This document shows positions 55,090 through 63,174 of a DNA stretch of 64,000 nt, piece after piece. Under the pieces are notes generated by a model. That model worked only from the letters and a program-made list of their open reading frames with translations. It had not been told where the DNA came from and did no database searches. Within the stretch, counting starts at the first letter, position 1. Each line of letters starts with the position of its first letter. Source of the stretch: Candidatus Chloroploca mongolica (GTDB lineage Bacteria; Chloroflexota; Chloroflexia; Chloroflexales; Chloroflexaceae). The DNA is taken from NCBI RefSeq assembly GCF_004762035.2, contig NZ_SIJK02000012.1:62001-126000 (forward strand), given 5' to 3'. The translations under genes and the position numbers were made by a program.

Positions 55090-55779
55090 GTGAATGTACA
55101 ATTAAACAAAAACTTCCCCAAGGCGGGTGAAGAACCAAGCAGTGTGACGATACGCAATGCGGAACGCCTGATCTTATTTTACTGGCTTATTTCCGGGGTG
55201 CTCGGGGTAATCTTTCTCTGGGACTGGCTCACGGCATGGAATGTTCCCGTGACGTTCAGCCATCCATGGTTCGTGCTCTACCTGATCTTGTCTTTTGGAC
55301 TGACCCAGGTTCTCTATCTGCTGGTAGCGCGTCATGATGGGCGACAGTTGCACTGGGGGGCAACAGCGATCTTTGCAATTGGCAATGGGATCGCCGAAAC
55401 GCTCGCGTTTGCCTTGATCTACCGGCTAGGCGAAGTGATCGGGACATGGCTGATTGGTCTCGTTGCGCCTTCCTTGGCGGCCCTTGGTGGGTTGATGATG
55501 GGCATTATCTTCTTTACCATTTATGGTGGCCTGATTCATGGCCTCTTCTGGCTGCGCATTTTGCCTCCACATCTTGATGACTCACCGCGTTCGCAGGCGA
55601 TTCGGAAGAACCGCCCAATCGCCGAAATTGTCCTGGTTCTCGGGTGGAGTCTCTGCTTGTGGTGGACCCGCGACATCTGGACGGTGATCTTCTTCCATAT
55701 TCTGGTGGATATTGGCCTGATGGTGCTGGTTCGTCCACCGCTCTTTGGGGCGCGACCGGCTTCAGTGCCAGTGAGTTGA
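55090..55779 (+). CDS. Polytopic membrane protein of unknown function
   Basis: A 229-residue protein with about six membrane helices. Motifs are weakly like the CPBP/Abi membrane protease family (GIAETLAF, GGLIHGLFW, FFHILVDIG), but the family's EExxxR is not intact, so the assignment is uncertain. The GTG start follows GGAG by 6 nt. Two promoters lie upstream, and a perfect 21-bp hairpin follows the stop, so it is monocistronic. Confidence 0.55.
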   Translation: MNVQLNKNFPKAGEEPSSVTIRNAERLILFYWLISGVLGVIFLWDWLTAWNVPVTFSHPWFVLYLILSFGLTQVLYLLVARHDGRQLHWGATAIFAIGNGIAETLAFALIYRLGEVIGTWLIGLVAPSLAALGGLMMGIIFFTIYGGLIHGLFWLRILPPHLDDSPRSQAIRKNRPIAEIVLVLGWSLCLWWTRDIWTVIFFHILVDIGLMVLVRPPLFGARPASVPVS

Positions 55780-55790
55780 ACGTTGAGATA

Positions 55791-55835
55791 GAGCAAACGC
55801 AAACAGCCAGCTTTGCTGGCTGTTTGCGTTTGCTC
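55791..55835. terminator. Perfect 21-bp hairpin terminator
   Basis: Arms 55791-55811 and 55815-55835 are perfectly complementary around a 3-nt TTT loop, 12 nt past the stop of the membrane protein gene. No U tract. Confidence 0.7.
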
Positions 55836-55935
55836 CACAGACATGCACGAGCGGTGAAAATCCCGTGCATGATTGCCCTCATTTCATACATCCGTCCTCT
55901 CAGCTGCTGCGTAATGCTATATGTAACAATGACTG

Positions 55936-55963
55936 TGCATATCCTATGCATAATGTTTGCATA
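55936..55963 (+). promoter_or_regulatory. Three TGCATA direct repeats with an 11-bp period
   Basis: TGCATA occurs at 55936, 55947 and 55958, exactly 11 bp apart, on one face of the helix. They sit 39-66 bp before the GTG start of the DUF4397 gene. This spacing is typical of OmpR-family regulator sites. Confidence 0.5.
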
Positions 55964-56001
55964 GGGGCTTAACGCAAAAAGCCGTTTTGAGGAGGAAGTC
56001 T

Positions 56002-56820
56002 GTGAAATTGTCAAAGCTGTTCGTATTTGCCCTAGTTGCGGTTCTCGCATCGCTTTCGTTTGTGCCCGCCACCTTCGCTCAGGAAGGCAATGCTCAGGTT
56101 CGGGTTATTCACGCGTCGCCTGATGCGCCTGCGGTTGATGTTTTTGTTGACGGCGATCGGGTGCTTTCGAATGTACCTTTCTTTACTGCGAGTGATTATC
56201 TTTCACTGCCGGCGGGCACGTATCGCATTCAGGTGAGCCCGACGGGTCAGCCTGCAAGCGCTGCGGTGATTGATGCCAATGCGACCGTCAGCGCTGGTCA
56301 GGCGTATACGATTGCGGCCACCGGCCTGGTTGCTTCGATCCAGCCGACGATTATCGTTGACAACCTTACTGCTCCGGCGAGCGGCAACGCCAAGGTGCGC
56401 GTCTACCACTTCTCGCCCGATGCGCCTGCGGTCGACATCAAGCTTGCCAGTGGCGACACCCTGGTTTCGGGTCTGGCTTTCCCCAATGCAACTGACTACC
56501 TTGAGGTTCCTGCCGGTACCTACGACCTTCAGGTGACCCCTGCCGGTGCTAGCGCCGTGGTCATTGACTTGCCTGGTACCACGCTTCAGGCTGGACAGAT
56601 CTACTCGGTTTTTGCCACCAATGTGGTTGCTTCGATCACTCCGGAGCTTGCTGTGACCCAGGGTCTTCAGGTCGCTGTTCCGCTGCCTGCTCCTGCCCCT
56701 GAAGCACCGACCACGCTGCCAACTACGAGTGGCTCGTCGGCTCCGCTTGCACTGTTCGCCGCTGTCGCTCTGGCGATGGTTGCTGGTGCGCTGATGCTGC
56801 GCCGCCGCGCTTCGCTCTAA
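56002..56820 (+). CDS. Secreted DUF4397 two-repeat surface protein with sortase-like C terminus
   Basis: About 272 residues. A signal peptide (LFVFALVAVLASLSFVPATFAQ, cut near FAQ-EG) is followed by two DUF4397 domains, each starting V-R-V-[IY]-H-[AF]-SPDAPAVD (about 31-46 and 130-146), a beta fold often on cell surfaces. The end has LPTTSG, a hydrophobic helix and RRRASL, the layout of a cell-wall sorting or similar C-terminal signal. GTG 56002 has GGAGGAAG upstream and gives the correct signal peptide. A strong terminator follows. Confidence 0.82.
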   Translation: MKLSKLFVFALVAVLASLSFVPATFAQEGNAQVRVIHASPDAPAVDVFVDGDRVLSNVPFFTASDYLSLPAGTYRIQVSPTGQPASAAVIDANATVSAGQAYTIAATGLVASIQPTIIVDNLTAPASGNAKVRVYHFSPDAPAVDIKLASGDTLVSGLAFPNATDYLEVPAGTYDLQVTPAGASAVVIDLPGTTLQAGQIYSVFATNVVASITPELAVTQGLQVAVPLPAPAPEAPTTLPTTSGSSAPLALFAAVALAMVAGALMLRRRASL

Positions 56821-56838
56821 AAGCCTCGGTTGGATAAG

Positions 56839-56881
56839 GCCGCAGGGGAGGTCAGCTTTGCTGACCTCCCCTGCGGCTTTT
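56839..56881 (+). terminator. Intrinsic terminator after the DUF4397 gene
   Basis: Perfect 18-bp arms (56839-56856 and 56860-56877) around TTT are followed by TTTT (56878-56881), 18 nt past the stop codon. Confidence 0.85.
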
Positions 56882-56900
56882 AGCTGTACTATAGGGTTGT

Positions 56901-57626
56901 TTATCCGGTGAGCGGTTTACGCGTAGGGGTGCCGACTGGCCGTGGGTAACGGCGATCGGTAGGGGCAATTTTCTCGATAAGAACGACGCTACGTGGTTCA
57001 AGTCCGGGGAGCAGCACTGGCTCGATGCTGTGCAAACGACCACCGAGCATAGCAAAGACGGGTATGGCAGCCTCAACCTCGGCCTGAGGATCGGCCCCCT
57101 TCGGCGCGAGCAGCCGTCCACCGGGGGCCAGCAAAGGTAGCGCATATTCCGCGAGCACGCGTACATCAGCGACAGCTCGTGCGGTCACAACAGGATAGCG
57201 TTCGCGCTCGTAGGGGATACGGGCAAAAGCCTCGACCCGTTCGGTGACAATGCGCACCTGCTCAAGCCCAAGTTGCATGATCAGATGTTTCAAAAAGTTG
57301 GTCTTTTTGGCAACCGAGTCGATCAAGACAAGCTCAAGTTCAGGAAACAGGATCTTGAGGGGCACACCTGGTAAGCCTGCCCCGCTGCCGATATCGATCA
57401 GTGCAGATGGTGACGTACCGCAGAAACGAGCAAGAGCCAGTGCATCGAGAAAATGGCGCAGATAGATCTGCTGGCGATCAGTGATCGCAGTCAGGTTGGT
57501 ATGGGTATTCCACTGGGCCAGGGTCTCGGCATAGAGACGAAAGAGCGTCAGCTGCTTCAAATCAAGGGCAAGGCCCCACGCCTCAGCCTGGGTCACAAGC
57601 ATCTTTTCAGCAACATCATCAGTCAT
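56901..57626 (-). CDS. rsmG: 16S rRNA (guanine527-N7)-methyltransferase
   Basis: A 241-residue SAM-dependent enzyme that methylates G527 of 16S rRNA. Motif I is DIGSGAGLPGVPLKI, preceded by RHFLDALAL, with VTARAVADVRVLAEYALPLL as the later conserved region. The frame extends to 57659, but ATG 57626, 8 nt inside the nadD gene, has AGGTGAG upstream and gives the usual length. It overlaps nadD, suggesting coupled translation. Confidence 0.95.
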   Translation of the reverse strand: MTDDVAEKMLVTQAEAWGLALDLKQLTLFRLYAETLAQWNTHTNLTAITDRQQIYLRHFLDALALARFCGTSPSALIDIGSGAGLPGVPLKILFPELELVLIDSVAKKTNFLKHLIMQLGLEQVRIVTERVEAFARIPYERERYPVVTARAVADVRVLAEYALPLLAPGGRLLAPKGADPQAEVEAAIPVFAMLGGRLHSIEPVLLPGLEPRSVVLIEKIAPTDRRYPRPVGTPTRKPLTG

Positions 57627-58263
57627 GGTCGGGCTCACCTTTTGCTTGGCTTGCATCACAATAGAGTTGATGGGCCTCGATATAGTGGCGGACAGGCTCT
57701 GGTACCTGATAGCGTACCGAGCGTCCTGTGCTGATACGTTGACGAAGATCGCGGCTTGAAATCGTCAATTGAGGGCCCTCGATCAGACGTGCTGTCCTGA
57801 TAACTGTGGCTGGCAAATGATGAGCAAGGAGTTGAGGAGTATGAGGATAGCCAGGCCGCAGCATAAGAGCAAAGCGCGTTAAGCGGGCAATCTCGGGGAA
57901 GCGATGCCAGCGTGGCAATTCCAGAGCCGCATCAACGCCGAGAATAAACCAGAAGGTTGCCATTGCGCCATAGCGTTGGGCAAGAAATTCAAGGGTCGCG
58001 ATCGTATACGAAGGAGGTGGCCGCTCGACCTCAAAGGGTTCAGGAAGAAAGGCTGGATGATCTTCGCAGGCCAAGCGCACCATTGCGAGGCGATGGTGGG
58101 GTGTGGCTACAACCTCATCCTTAAACGGTTGGCGAGCAGCAGGCACAAAGAGCACCTGATCAAGCCCAAGCACGTCACGAGCTTCTTCAGCGATCACCAG
58201 ATGGCCAAGATGGATGGGATCAAAACTCCCCCCATACACCCCGATGCGCCTGAGGTGTGGCAC
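57619..58263 (-). CDS. nadD: Nicotinate-nucleotide adenylyltransferase
   Basis: About 214 residues. It converts nicotinate mononucleotide and ATP to deamido-NAD. GGSFDPIHLGHL contains the HxGH nucleotidyltransferase signature near the start, and the C-terminal ISSRDLRQRIS motif (ISxTxxR-type) is typical. The start is uncertain: GTG 58263 gives the normal length, GTG 58302 gives 227 residues, and neither has a strong SD. Upstream lies a small gene whose stop is at 58277. Confidence 0.9.
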   Translation of the reverse strand: MPHLRRIGVYGGSFDPIHLGHLVIAEEARDVLGLDQVLFVPAARQPFKDEVVATPHHRLAMVRLACEDHPAFLPEPFEVERPPPSYTIATLEFLAQRYGAMATFWFILGVDAALELPRWHRFPEIARLTRFALMLRPGYPHTPQLLAHHLPATVIRTARLIEGPQLTISSRDLRQRISTGRSVRYQVPEPVRHYIEAHQLYCDASQAKGEPDHD

Positions 58264-58276
58264 TGGCAGCTGCTGC

Positions 58277-58525
58277 TCAGGCTGCGGCAAGGTCAAACTC
58301 ACGGGCAGACTGAAAGAGATGCCAGACCACCCACGAGAGTGCGTGCTGATCATCAGGCGACAGATCATCAACGTAAGGCGCGATCAACTCGAGCACATCA
58401 CTACGGGGCAACAGATAGACACGCGGCCCGAGTGACTCGTGGATCTGGAGGGCGAGAATATCAGCGAGATCGAGCATATCACGTTCGGGGAGATGCCGAT
58501 CCGTGGAAAAACGATAGCCTTGCAT
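58277..58525 (-). CDS. Small uncharacterised protein
   Basis: An 82-residue soluble helical protein. Features: an acidic and hydrophobic middle (LDLADILALQIHESLG), SDVLELIAPYVDDLSPDDQHALSWVVWHLFQS and a C-terminal FDLAAA. No family recognised. It lies 17 nt before the 58543 gene's stop on the same strand, is followed by nadD, and has AGGG upstream of the ATG. A coding call is supported by spacing and codon usage by eye. Confidence 0.6.
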   Translation of the reverse strand: MQGYRFSTDRHLPERDMLDLADILALQIHESLGPRVYLLPRSDVLELIAPYVDDLSPDDQHALSWVVWHLFQSAREFDLAAA

Positions 58526-58542
58526 AGGAACAGCCCTGTAGA

Positions 58543-59493
58543 CTAATAACGACCCGTTGGCCGATGGCGCCCTTCAACATACCGGCCAGCATCATCATAA
58601 TAGGCTTCACCGTGGGCTTGTTGCGGTTGCACGGGGACAGGGACGCGTTCCTGGGTGCGGCTACGACCGGGTATTAACGCATTGTCTGTCAGGCTCTCGT
58701 GAATATAATCGAGATAACTACGGATATCATCATTATCATCAAGACTAGAAAAAGGCACAGTTGCGCCACTCACTGTTTTCACACTTTCACCAATATCACG
58801 CAGGGTATGATCAATGCCTTTGACCAGACCGCGCATGACACCAGCCAGTTCTTCTTTTTCTTGAACAGTCAAATTCGCGAAACCAATCAAGGCTTTTTCC
58901 TGTGCTCGTAACAATGTCGCACGGAGAATCGCAATATCAGCCTGGGTTTGCAACTCGTAGCGACGCACCAAATGCGCCTGACGCACCTGTTCTACCAATT
59001 CTTCGCTGGTGACAGGCGTCCAGAGCAACGCCGGAATAATAATAAAGCCAATAATGCCAATAATAACCTGCTGGAGGATCAAGCCTGTCCCGGCGACCAC
59101 CGGCTGGGACGCCCACCAGGAATACTGGATTTCAAACGAATAGTAAAGCAAATAGAGCGAAGCGCCGATAATGACGGCATAGCCCCAGGTACGGGCATTG
59201 ATCTTCTGGAGCAACATCCCACCGGGAGACCAAGGAATCAAAAAAGAGGTCAGACTCGGCGGAGCCAGGACAAGAATAGCGGTAAAGGCGGTTGCGACAA
59301 CCCAGTTATTCGTCAGCTGACTCTGGACACCCCACCAATAGACGGCGGAACCAATCATCGCTACGACCGCCAGAAGCGCCAGGAGCGATTTTGCGGTAAA
59401 CTGCCACCCTCCATTGCCACGCCGCCGCTGCCCTCGAACCATGTCAAGATATCGGCTACTCACATCATCTCTCACTTCCAGGTTTACGATCAC
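58543..59493 (-). CDS. Four-span membrane protein of unknown function
   Basis: About 306-316 residues. Four membrane helices fall at about 35-55, 65-95, 107-127 and 138-158; then a long cytosolic helical region (~165-260) rich in Glu, Gln and Leu, and a Pro/Gly/Tyr-rich C terminus (YDDAGRYVEGRHRPTGRY). No family recognised. The start is unclear: the promoter's TATAAT lies so close to GTG 59493 that the mRNA could be nearly leaderless; GTG 59463 with GGAAGTGAGAG is an alternative. Followed by the 82-residue gene and nadD. Confidence 0.65.
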   Translation of the reverse strand: MIVNLEVRDDVSSRYLDMVRGQRRRGNGGWQFTAKSLLALLAVVAMIGSAVYWWGVQSQLTNNWVVATAFTAILVLAPPSLTSFLIPWSPGGMLLQKINARTWGYAVIIGASLYLLYYSFEIQYSWWASQPVVAGTGLILQQVIIGIIGFIIIPALLWTPVTSEELVEQVRQAHLVRRYELQTQADIAILRATLLRAQEKALIGFANLTVQEKEELAGVMRGLVKGIDHTLRDIGESVKTVSGATVPFSSLDDNDDIRSYLDYIHESLTDNALIPGRSRTQERVPVPVQPQQAHGEAYYDDAGRYVEGRHRPTGRY

Positions 59494-59499
59494 CCTGCC

Positions 59500-59528
59500 A
59501 TTATAGCACTTGTGTTCTCATCGGACAA
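59500..59528 (-). promoter_or_regulatory. Promoter for the four-span membrane protein gene
   Basis: On the minus strand TTGTCC (59528-59523) and a perfect TATAAT (59505-59500) have a 17-bp spacer, with the -10 box 6 bp before GTG 59493. Confidence 0.65.
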
Positions 59529-59540
59529 GGCGGTTTTTGC

Positions 59541-60248
59541 TTACAAAGGTGTAATGTTAGAACCGACAAAAACATATGTTTCGATCCAATCCGAAAAGCC
59601 AGCCACCCGAATACGTTCGAGCAAGGCTGGCGAAAGGGCTGTCAACCCATAGCCTACATTGACTTGATACGGCACTTCAAATGCCTCGACCCCCTGACCC
59701 CGCAAAATAAAGCGAGCCTGGGCAACAAACGGCCCATTTATGCGTCCAAGGATCACTGATTGCTGTTGCACAGGATCATACCACCAGAGCTCACTCCCAG
59801 TTGTCGCAAAAGCAATGGGCGCAGCGAAGATCTGCCGATCAATCTGTTGGAGGCGCCAGCGTTCTTCGTACGTCAGTTGAGGAGGTGGAGGGACTGCGAG
59901 GGTTGGTAAGATTTCTGGCGCAGGTGGAGGTTCAAGGGAAGGCAACGGTGTGAAGGTCTGAGCGGGGAGCGATGTCGCTTCTGGTGAAGGAACAGCTGTC
60001 GCTGGATCGGGGGCTAAACTACCGGGTGCAGTCGGATTTATCGCTATCGTCACGGTCGGGCTGGTTGGTCTGGGTAATGCTGAAGGACGTTCTACAGAAG
60101 GTATCTGGCTTGTTTGCAACACAGTCATGCAACCCGACAGCAGAAGGATACTGCAGGTTAAAAAAAACAAACGAAGCCAACATCGAAATGAAGATACTCC
60201 GCCTGATTGCGGACAGTTTGAGGCTACCTTACGCTGGTGGCTCACCAC
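59541..60248 (-). CDS. Proline-rich lipoprotein of unknown function
   Basis: A 235-residue exported protein. A hydrophobic stretch (LRLFFLTCSILLL) leads to the lipobox LSGC (Cys near residue 40). A Pro/Ser/Thr-rich linker (about 50-125) connects to a globular C-terminal domain (about 125-235) with no recognised motif. The frame starts at GTG 60248 or 60245 without a clear SD, and the N terminus is longer than a typical lipoprotein signal, so the true start may be further in. It is upstream of the four-span protein gene on the same strand. Confidence 0.6.
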   Translation of the reverse strand: MVSHQRKVASNCPQSGGVSSFRCWLRLFFLTCSILLLSGCMTVLQTSQIPSVERPSALPRPTSPTVTIAINPTAPGSLAPDPATAVPSPEATSLPAQTFTPLPSLEPPPAPEILPTLAVPPPPQLTYEERWRLQQIDRQIFAAPIAFATTGSELWWYDPVQQQSVILGRINGPFVAQARFILRGQGVEAFEVPYQVNVGYGLTALSPALLERIRVAGFSDWIETYVFVGSNITPL

Positions 60249-60672
60249 AGTTTTTCGCTTGCTACGGTAGAGCAGAACCGCTTGTCGAATGGTTCTATAC
60301 CGTCAACGTCATATCCAGACTATGATACCACAGTTGTTAATTCTCTTAAGACGACATGCCTGATCGCATGATTACAAGAAAAGGCATGGGGCGCAGAGGA
60401 AACACGGCTACGCTGTGTGGCAAGATCTGGGTAAACATCACCGCTGGCTCGTCTATCGTCTAGACTGAGCCATGAGCGGGATAGGGCCCATCAAGGCCCG
60501 GGAGTAGTTAGGGAAAGGTTAGCATACTCGTTAGCTTGTGTCAATAGGTTAAGATTGGGCAAAACCTGACTGCCATGCTAGAATGAGAGGGTAGAACAAT
60601 CTGGTCGGAACAGGGGTTCCGTACAATGATACCGGAGACCAAGCGTACCAGTTAAGGGAGGAAAGTTCGACT
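60249..60672 (+). other. Gene-free divergent region upstream of pspA
   Basis: No gene is seen in this 424-bp stretch. It separates the leftward lipoprotein gene from the rightward pspA gene. The pspA-side promoter is listed separately; no convincing promoter was found for the lipoprotein. Confidence 0.6.
60555..60584 (+). promoter_or_regulatory. Promoter for the pspA gene
   Basis: TTGGGC (60555-60560) and TAGAAT (60579-60584) have an 18-bp spacer, 88 bp before the start codon. Neither sigma54 elements nor an upstream enhancer motif is seen. Confidence 0.45.
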
Positions 60673-61332
60673 ATGTCAATTCTTACGCGTATCAAAGATC
60701 TGGTCAGTGCGAACGTCAACTCGATGCTTGATCGTGCTGAAGATCCCGAGAAGATGGCTAACGAGTATCTGCGTCAACTCACCAACGAGCTCTACGAAGT
60801 TCGTACAGGGGTGGCAACGGCAATGGCCGATGAGACCCGGCTTGAGCAGCGACGGATTTCGGCCTTTGCCGAAGCTGAGCAATGGACAGCGCGGGCTGAA
60901 GCGGCGCTCCGTGCTGGTGATGAAGAACTGGCCCGTGCGGCCCTTGCGCGCAAAGTACAGAGCCAAAAACTCGCCGAGCAGTTTCTCACCCAGGAGCAGG
61001 CCCAGGAAGAGCAGGTCAACGCGATGCAGGATGCCCTGGTGCAACTCGAGACCCGCATTGCCGAGGTGAAGGCCAAGAAAGAACTGATCATTGCCAAGAA
61101 GAATCGAGCGCAAACCCAGGAAGCCCTCCAGCGCACAGCACAGAGTATGAGCCGGGTCGGAACGATGGACAAGCTGAGTCAGTTGGAAGAGCGGGTTGAC
61201 GACCAGTTGGCGAAGGCTGACGCAATGGCAAAACTCGAGCAGGGTTCACTCGAAGCACGCTTCGAGGATCTCTCGAAACAAACAGAAGTTGACTCAGAAC
61301 TGGAAGAACTGAAGCGCAAACTTGGGATGTAA
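60673..61332 (+). CDS. pspA: PspA/IM30 (Vipp1-like) membrane-stress protein
   Basis: A 219-residue coiled-coil protein that binds stressed membranes and keeps the proton gradient. The N-terminal amphipathic helix (SILTRIKDLVSANVNSMLDRAEDPEKM) and the long helical middle with Glu, Arg and Gln are typical; the end (EELKRKLGM) is the normal PspA end, without a Vipp1-type C-terminal extension. AGGGAGGAAAG precedes the ATG. A terminator follows immediately. Confidence 0.93.
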   Translation: MSILTRIKDLVSANVNSMLDRAEDPEKMANEYLRQLTNELYEVRTGVATAMADETRLEQRRISAFAEAEQWTARAEAALRAGDEELARAALARKVQSQKLAEQFLTQEQAQEEQVNAMQDALVQLETRIAEVKAKKELIIAKKNRAQTQEALQRTAQSMSRVGTMDKLSQLEERVDDQLAKADAMAKLEQGSLEARFEDLSKQTEVDSELEELKRKLGM

Positions 61333-61362
61333 GCGCCTGGTGGGAACAATTGACGCCCCGTG

Positions 61363-61390
61363 CCGGGCAGGAGGAACTGCCCGGTTTTTT
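61363..61390 (+). terminator. Intrinsic terminator after pspA
   Basis: CCGGGCAG (61363-61370) pairs with CTGCCCGG (61377-61384) around a 6-nt loop, followed by TTTTTT (61385-61390). Confidence 0.85.
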
Positions 61391-61415
61391 GTGTCGGGCA
61401 GGATGGGTGAACGTT

Positions 61416-61619
61416 ATGCCATTCTATAAAGATATGGAATTGATCTGTCGCAGCTGTGGCGAGTCGTTTATCTTCACGGCAGGCGAGCAGGAATTTTATG
61501 CCGATAAGGGCTTTCTGCATGAGCCGACCCGCTGCCCGCGGTGCCGGTCGCGACGCGATGGGCCACCATCACGTCCGCGTGAAACTGAACCGCGGCATGG
61601 TCGCCGGCCAAAGGATTAA
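61416..61619 (+). CDS. Small zinc-ribbon protein (zf_Tbcl type)
   Basis: A 67-residue protein. C-x2-C at CRSC and CPRC, separated by FTAGEQEFYADKGF, match the probable zinc-ribbon family found widely in bacteria, of unknown function. The tail is basic (RPRETEPRHGRRPKD). ATG 61416 is preferred; the frame extends across the terminator upstream without support. It is followed by the oxidoreductase gene after 2 nt. Confidence 0.8.
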   Translation: MPFYKDMELICRSCGESFIFTAGEQEFYADKGFLHEPTRCPRCRSRRDGPPSRPRETEPRHGRRPKD

Positions 61620-61621
61620 GT

Positions 61622-63157
61622 ATGCGTGACCGGAGTCCGCTGCGTGAGCGGTATGAAGTGGTGGTGATCGGGGCAGGCATTGGGGGGTTGACCGCAGGAG
61701 CACTGCTTGCCGCACGGGGCAAAGATGTGCTTGTGCTCGAGCAACACTATCTGCCGGGTGGTTCGGCACAGACGTTTCCCAGTGGGCGCTATCGGTTTGA
61801 TGTCGGCCCCAAGCTCTTTTTTGGGATGGATCAGGGTCGCGGCAATATGCGCTATCATCAAGAGGTTTTTGCCGAACTTGATGAGTGGCCTGAATTAAGC
61901 TCGTACGAGAGTTACTACACCTTTCGGCACCCCCGAGGCACCTTGCGGATCGCTGGGTCAACGGAAGAGTATCTTCACGAGTTGATCACATGTTTTCCTG
62001 AGGAGGCGGCAGGAATTCGGGCTTTTTATCGGCGGCTCGAACAACTCCACGAACTGTTTGTGGCCATGCCAAACCTCCCGCTTGATGATCCCTGGACGTA
62101 TGCAACCCTGCTGTGGCGCGTCCCACTTGAGCGACTGGTTGAACTCAACCACTGGAGTCAAGTGACGCTCGGGGAACTCTTTGACCGTTACATCACTTCG
62201 CCCGAGGTGCGCTCAATCATCAATGCCGAGATGATCGCTTTCTGTTACTCGGATCTTGACGAGACCCCAGCGGTTCTGGGGGCACTGGTCTTGATCGAGC
62301 GGCATAAGGGAGGCGGCACTTTTACCAAAGGTGGGAGTGGTGAACTGGCGAAATTGCTGATTCGAGGGCTTGAAAAGCATAATGGACGGATCAGCTATCG
62401 CAGCCCTGTTGTCAGGATCGGTGTCGAAGACGGACGAGCACGTGGGGTCGTGCTTGGCGATGGAACCCGGATCAGAGCCGACTGGGTGATCAGCAATGCG
62501 GGAGTCATCAATACGTTTGGGCGTACTGGAACACCGGTTGAGCCCCTCGTTGAGCGGCGTTGGGTGAGGCCAGCGACACGAGCGCGGGTTGACCAGTTGA
62601 AACTCACCGACTCATTTATCACGCTCTTTGCAGGTGTTGATGCAAGCGTCTTTCCCGAAGGAACCGACCCGCACACCCTCTATATTGATCGCTATGCGCA
62701 AACAGGCAATGAGTTGCGCATGATCTGTTTCTGTAACTCGTCCTTCAAGGATCCGAGTCTGGCTCCGCGGGGGAAACATGCCCTGCAGATCGTCTATTTT
62801 GACCCTGACTATTGCCGATATGACGTATGGCAACGGAATGAAGAGTACGCCGCACGCAAAGCCGAAGCGACCGAGCGTGCATTGACGATGGCCGAGCAGG
62901 TCTTTCCCGGGATCAGAGCAGGCATTGAGCGGCTGGAAGTCGGGACACCGCTGACCTACGAAGACTACCTGGCAAAATGGGGTGGCGGCTGGGGAGCCAG
63001 AATGAGCGTTGATCAGTTTGCCTTTCAGCGCTTCCAGCACAAAACCGACATTGACCGTCTGTTACTGGTAGGGGCCGACACCCACCCTGGTATTGGGGTC
63101 GTGAGTGTCACCATGAGTGGGATCAACTGTGCGAGCTTGATTGCACGACCGCGCTAA
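61622..63157 (+). CDS. FAD-dependent oxidoreductase of the CrtI/CrtISO type
   Basis: A 511-residue flavoprotein. The N-terminal dinucleotide fold is VVVIGAGIGGLTAGALLAARG (residues ~11-30), then EQHYLPGGSAQTF, DVGPKLFFGM, and a C-terminal LLLVGADTHPGIGVVSVTMSG as in phytoene desaturases and carotenoid isomerases. Substrate is uncertain: carotenoid isomerase (CrtISO/CrtH), phytoene desaturase or retinol reductase-like proteins share this layout. In a phototroph carotenoid work would be expected, but no other carotenoid gene is adjacent. It overlaps no neighbour and is 2 nt after the zinc-ribbon gene. Confidence 0.82.
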   Translation: MRDRSPLRERYEVVVIGAGIGGLTAGALLAARGKDVLVLEQHYLPGGSAQTFPSGRYRFDVGPKLFFGMDQGRGNMRYHQEVFAELDEWPELSSYESYYTFRHPRGTLRIAGSTEEYLHELITCFPEEAAGIRAFYRRLEQLHELFVAMPNLPLDDPWTYATLLWRVPLERLVELNHWSQVTLGELFDRYITSPEVRSIINAEMIAFCYSDLDETPAVLGALVLIERHKGGGTFTKGGSGELAKLLIRGLEKHNGRISYRSPVVRIGVEDGRARGVVLGDGTRIRADWVISNAGVINTFGRTGTPVEPLVERRWVRPATRARVDQLKLTDSFITLFAGVDASVFPEGTDPHTLYIDRYAQTGNELRMICFCNSSFKDPSLAPRGKHALQIVYFDPDYCRYDVWQRNEEYAARKAEATERALTMAEQVFPGIRAGIERLEVGTPLTYEDYLAKWGGGWGARMSVDQFAFQRFQHKTDIDRLLLVGADTHPGIGVVSVTMSGINCASLIARPR

Positions 63158-63174
63158 CAAAAGGAGAGCGGGTC

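Noticed and set aside
55090-55779. CPBP-family membrane protease
   Set aside because: The EExxxR motif is not intact and the histidine motifs are only loosely matched, so the gene is listed as unknown.
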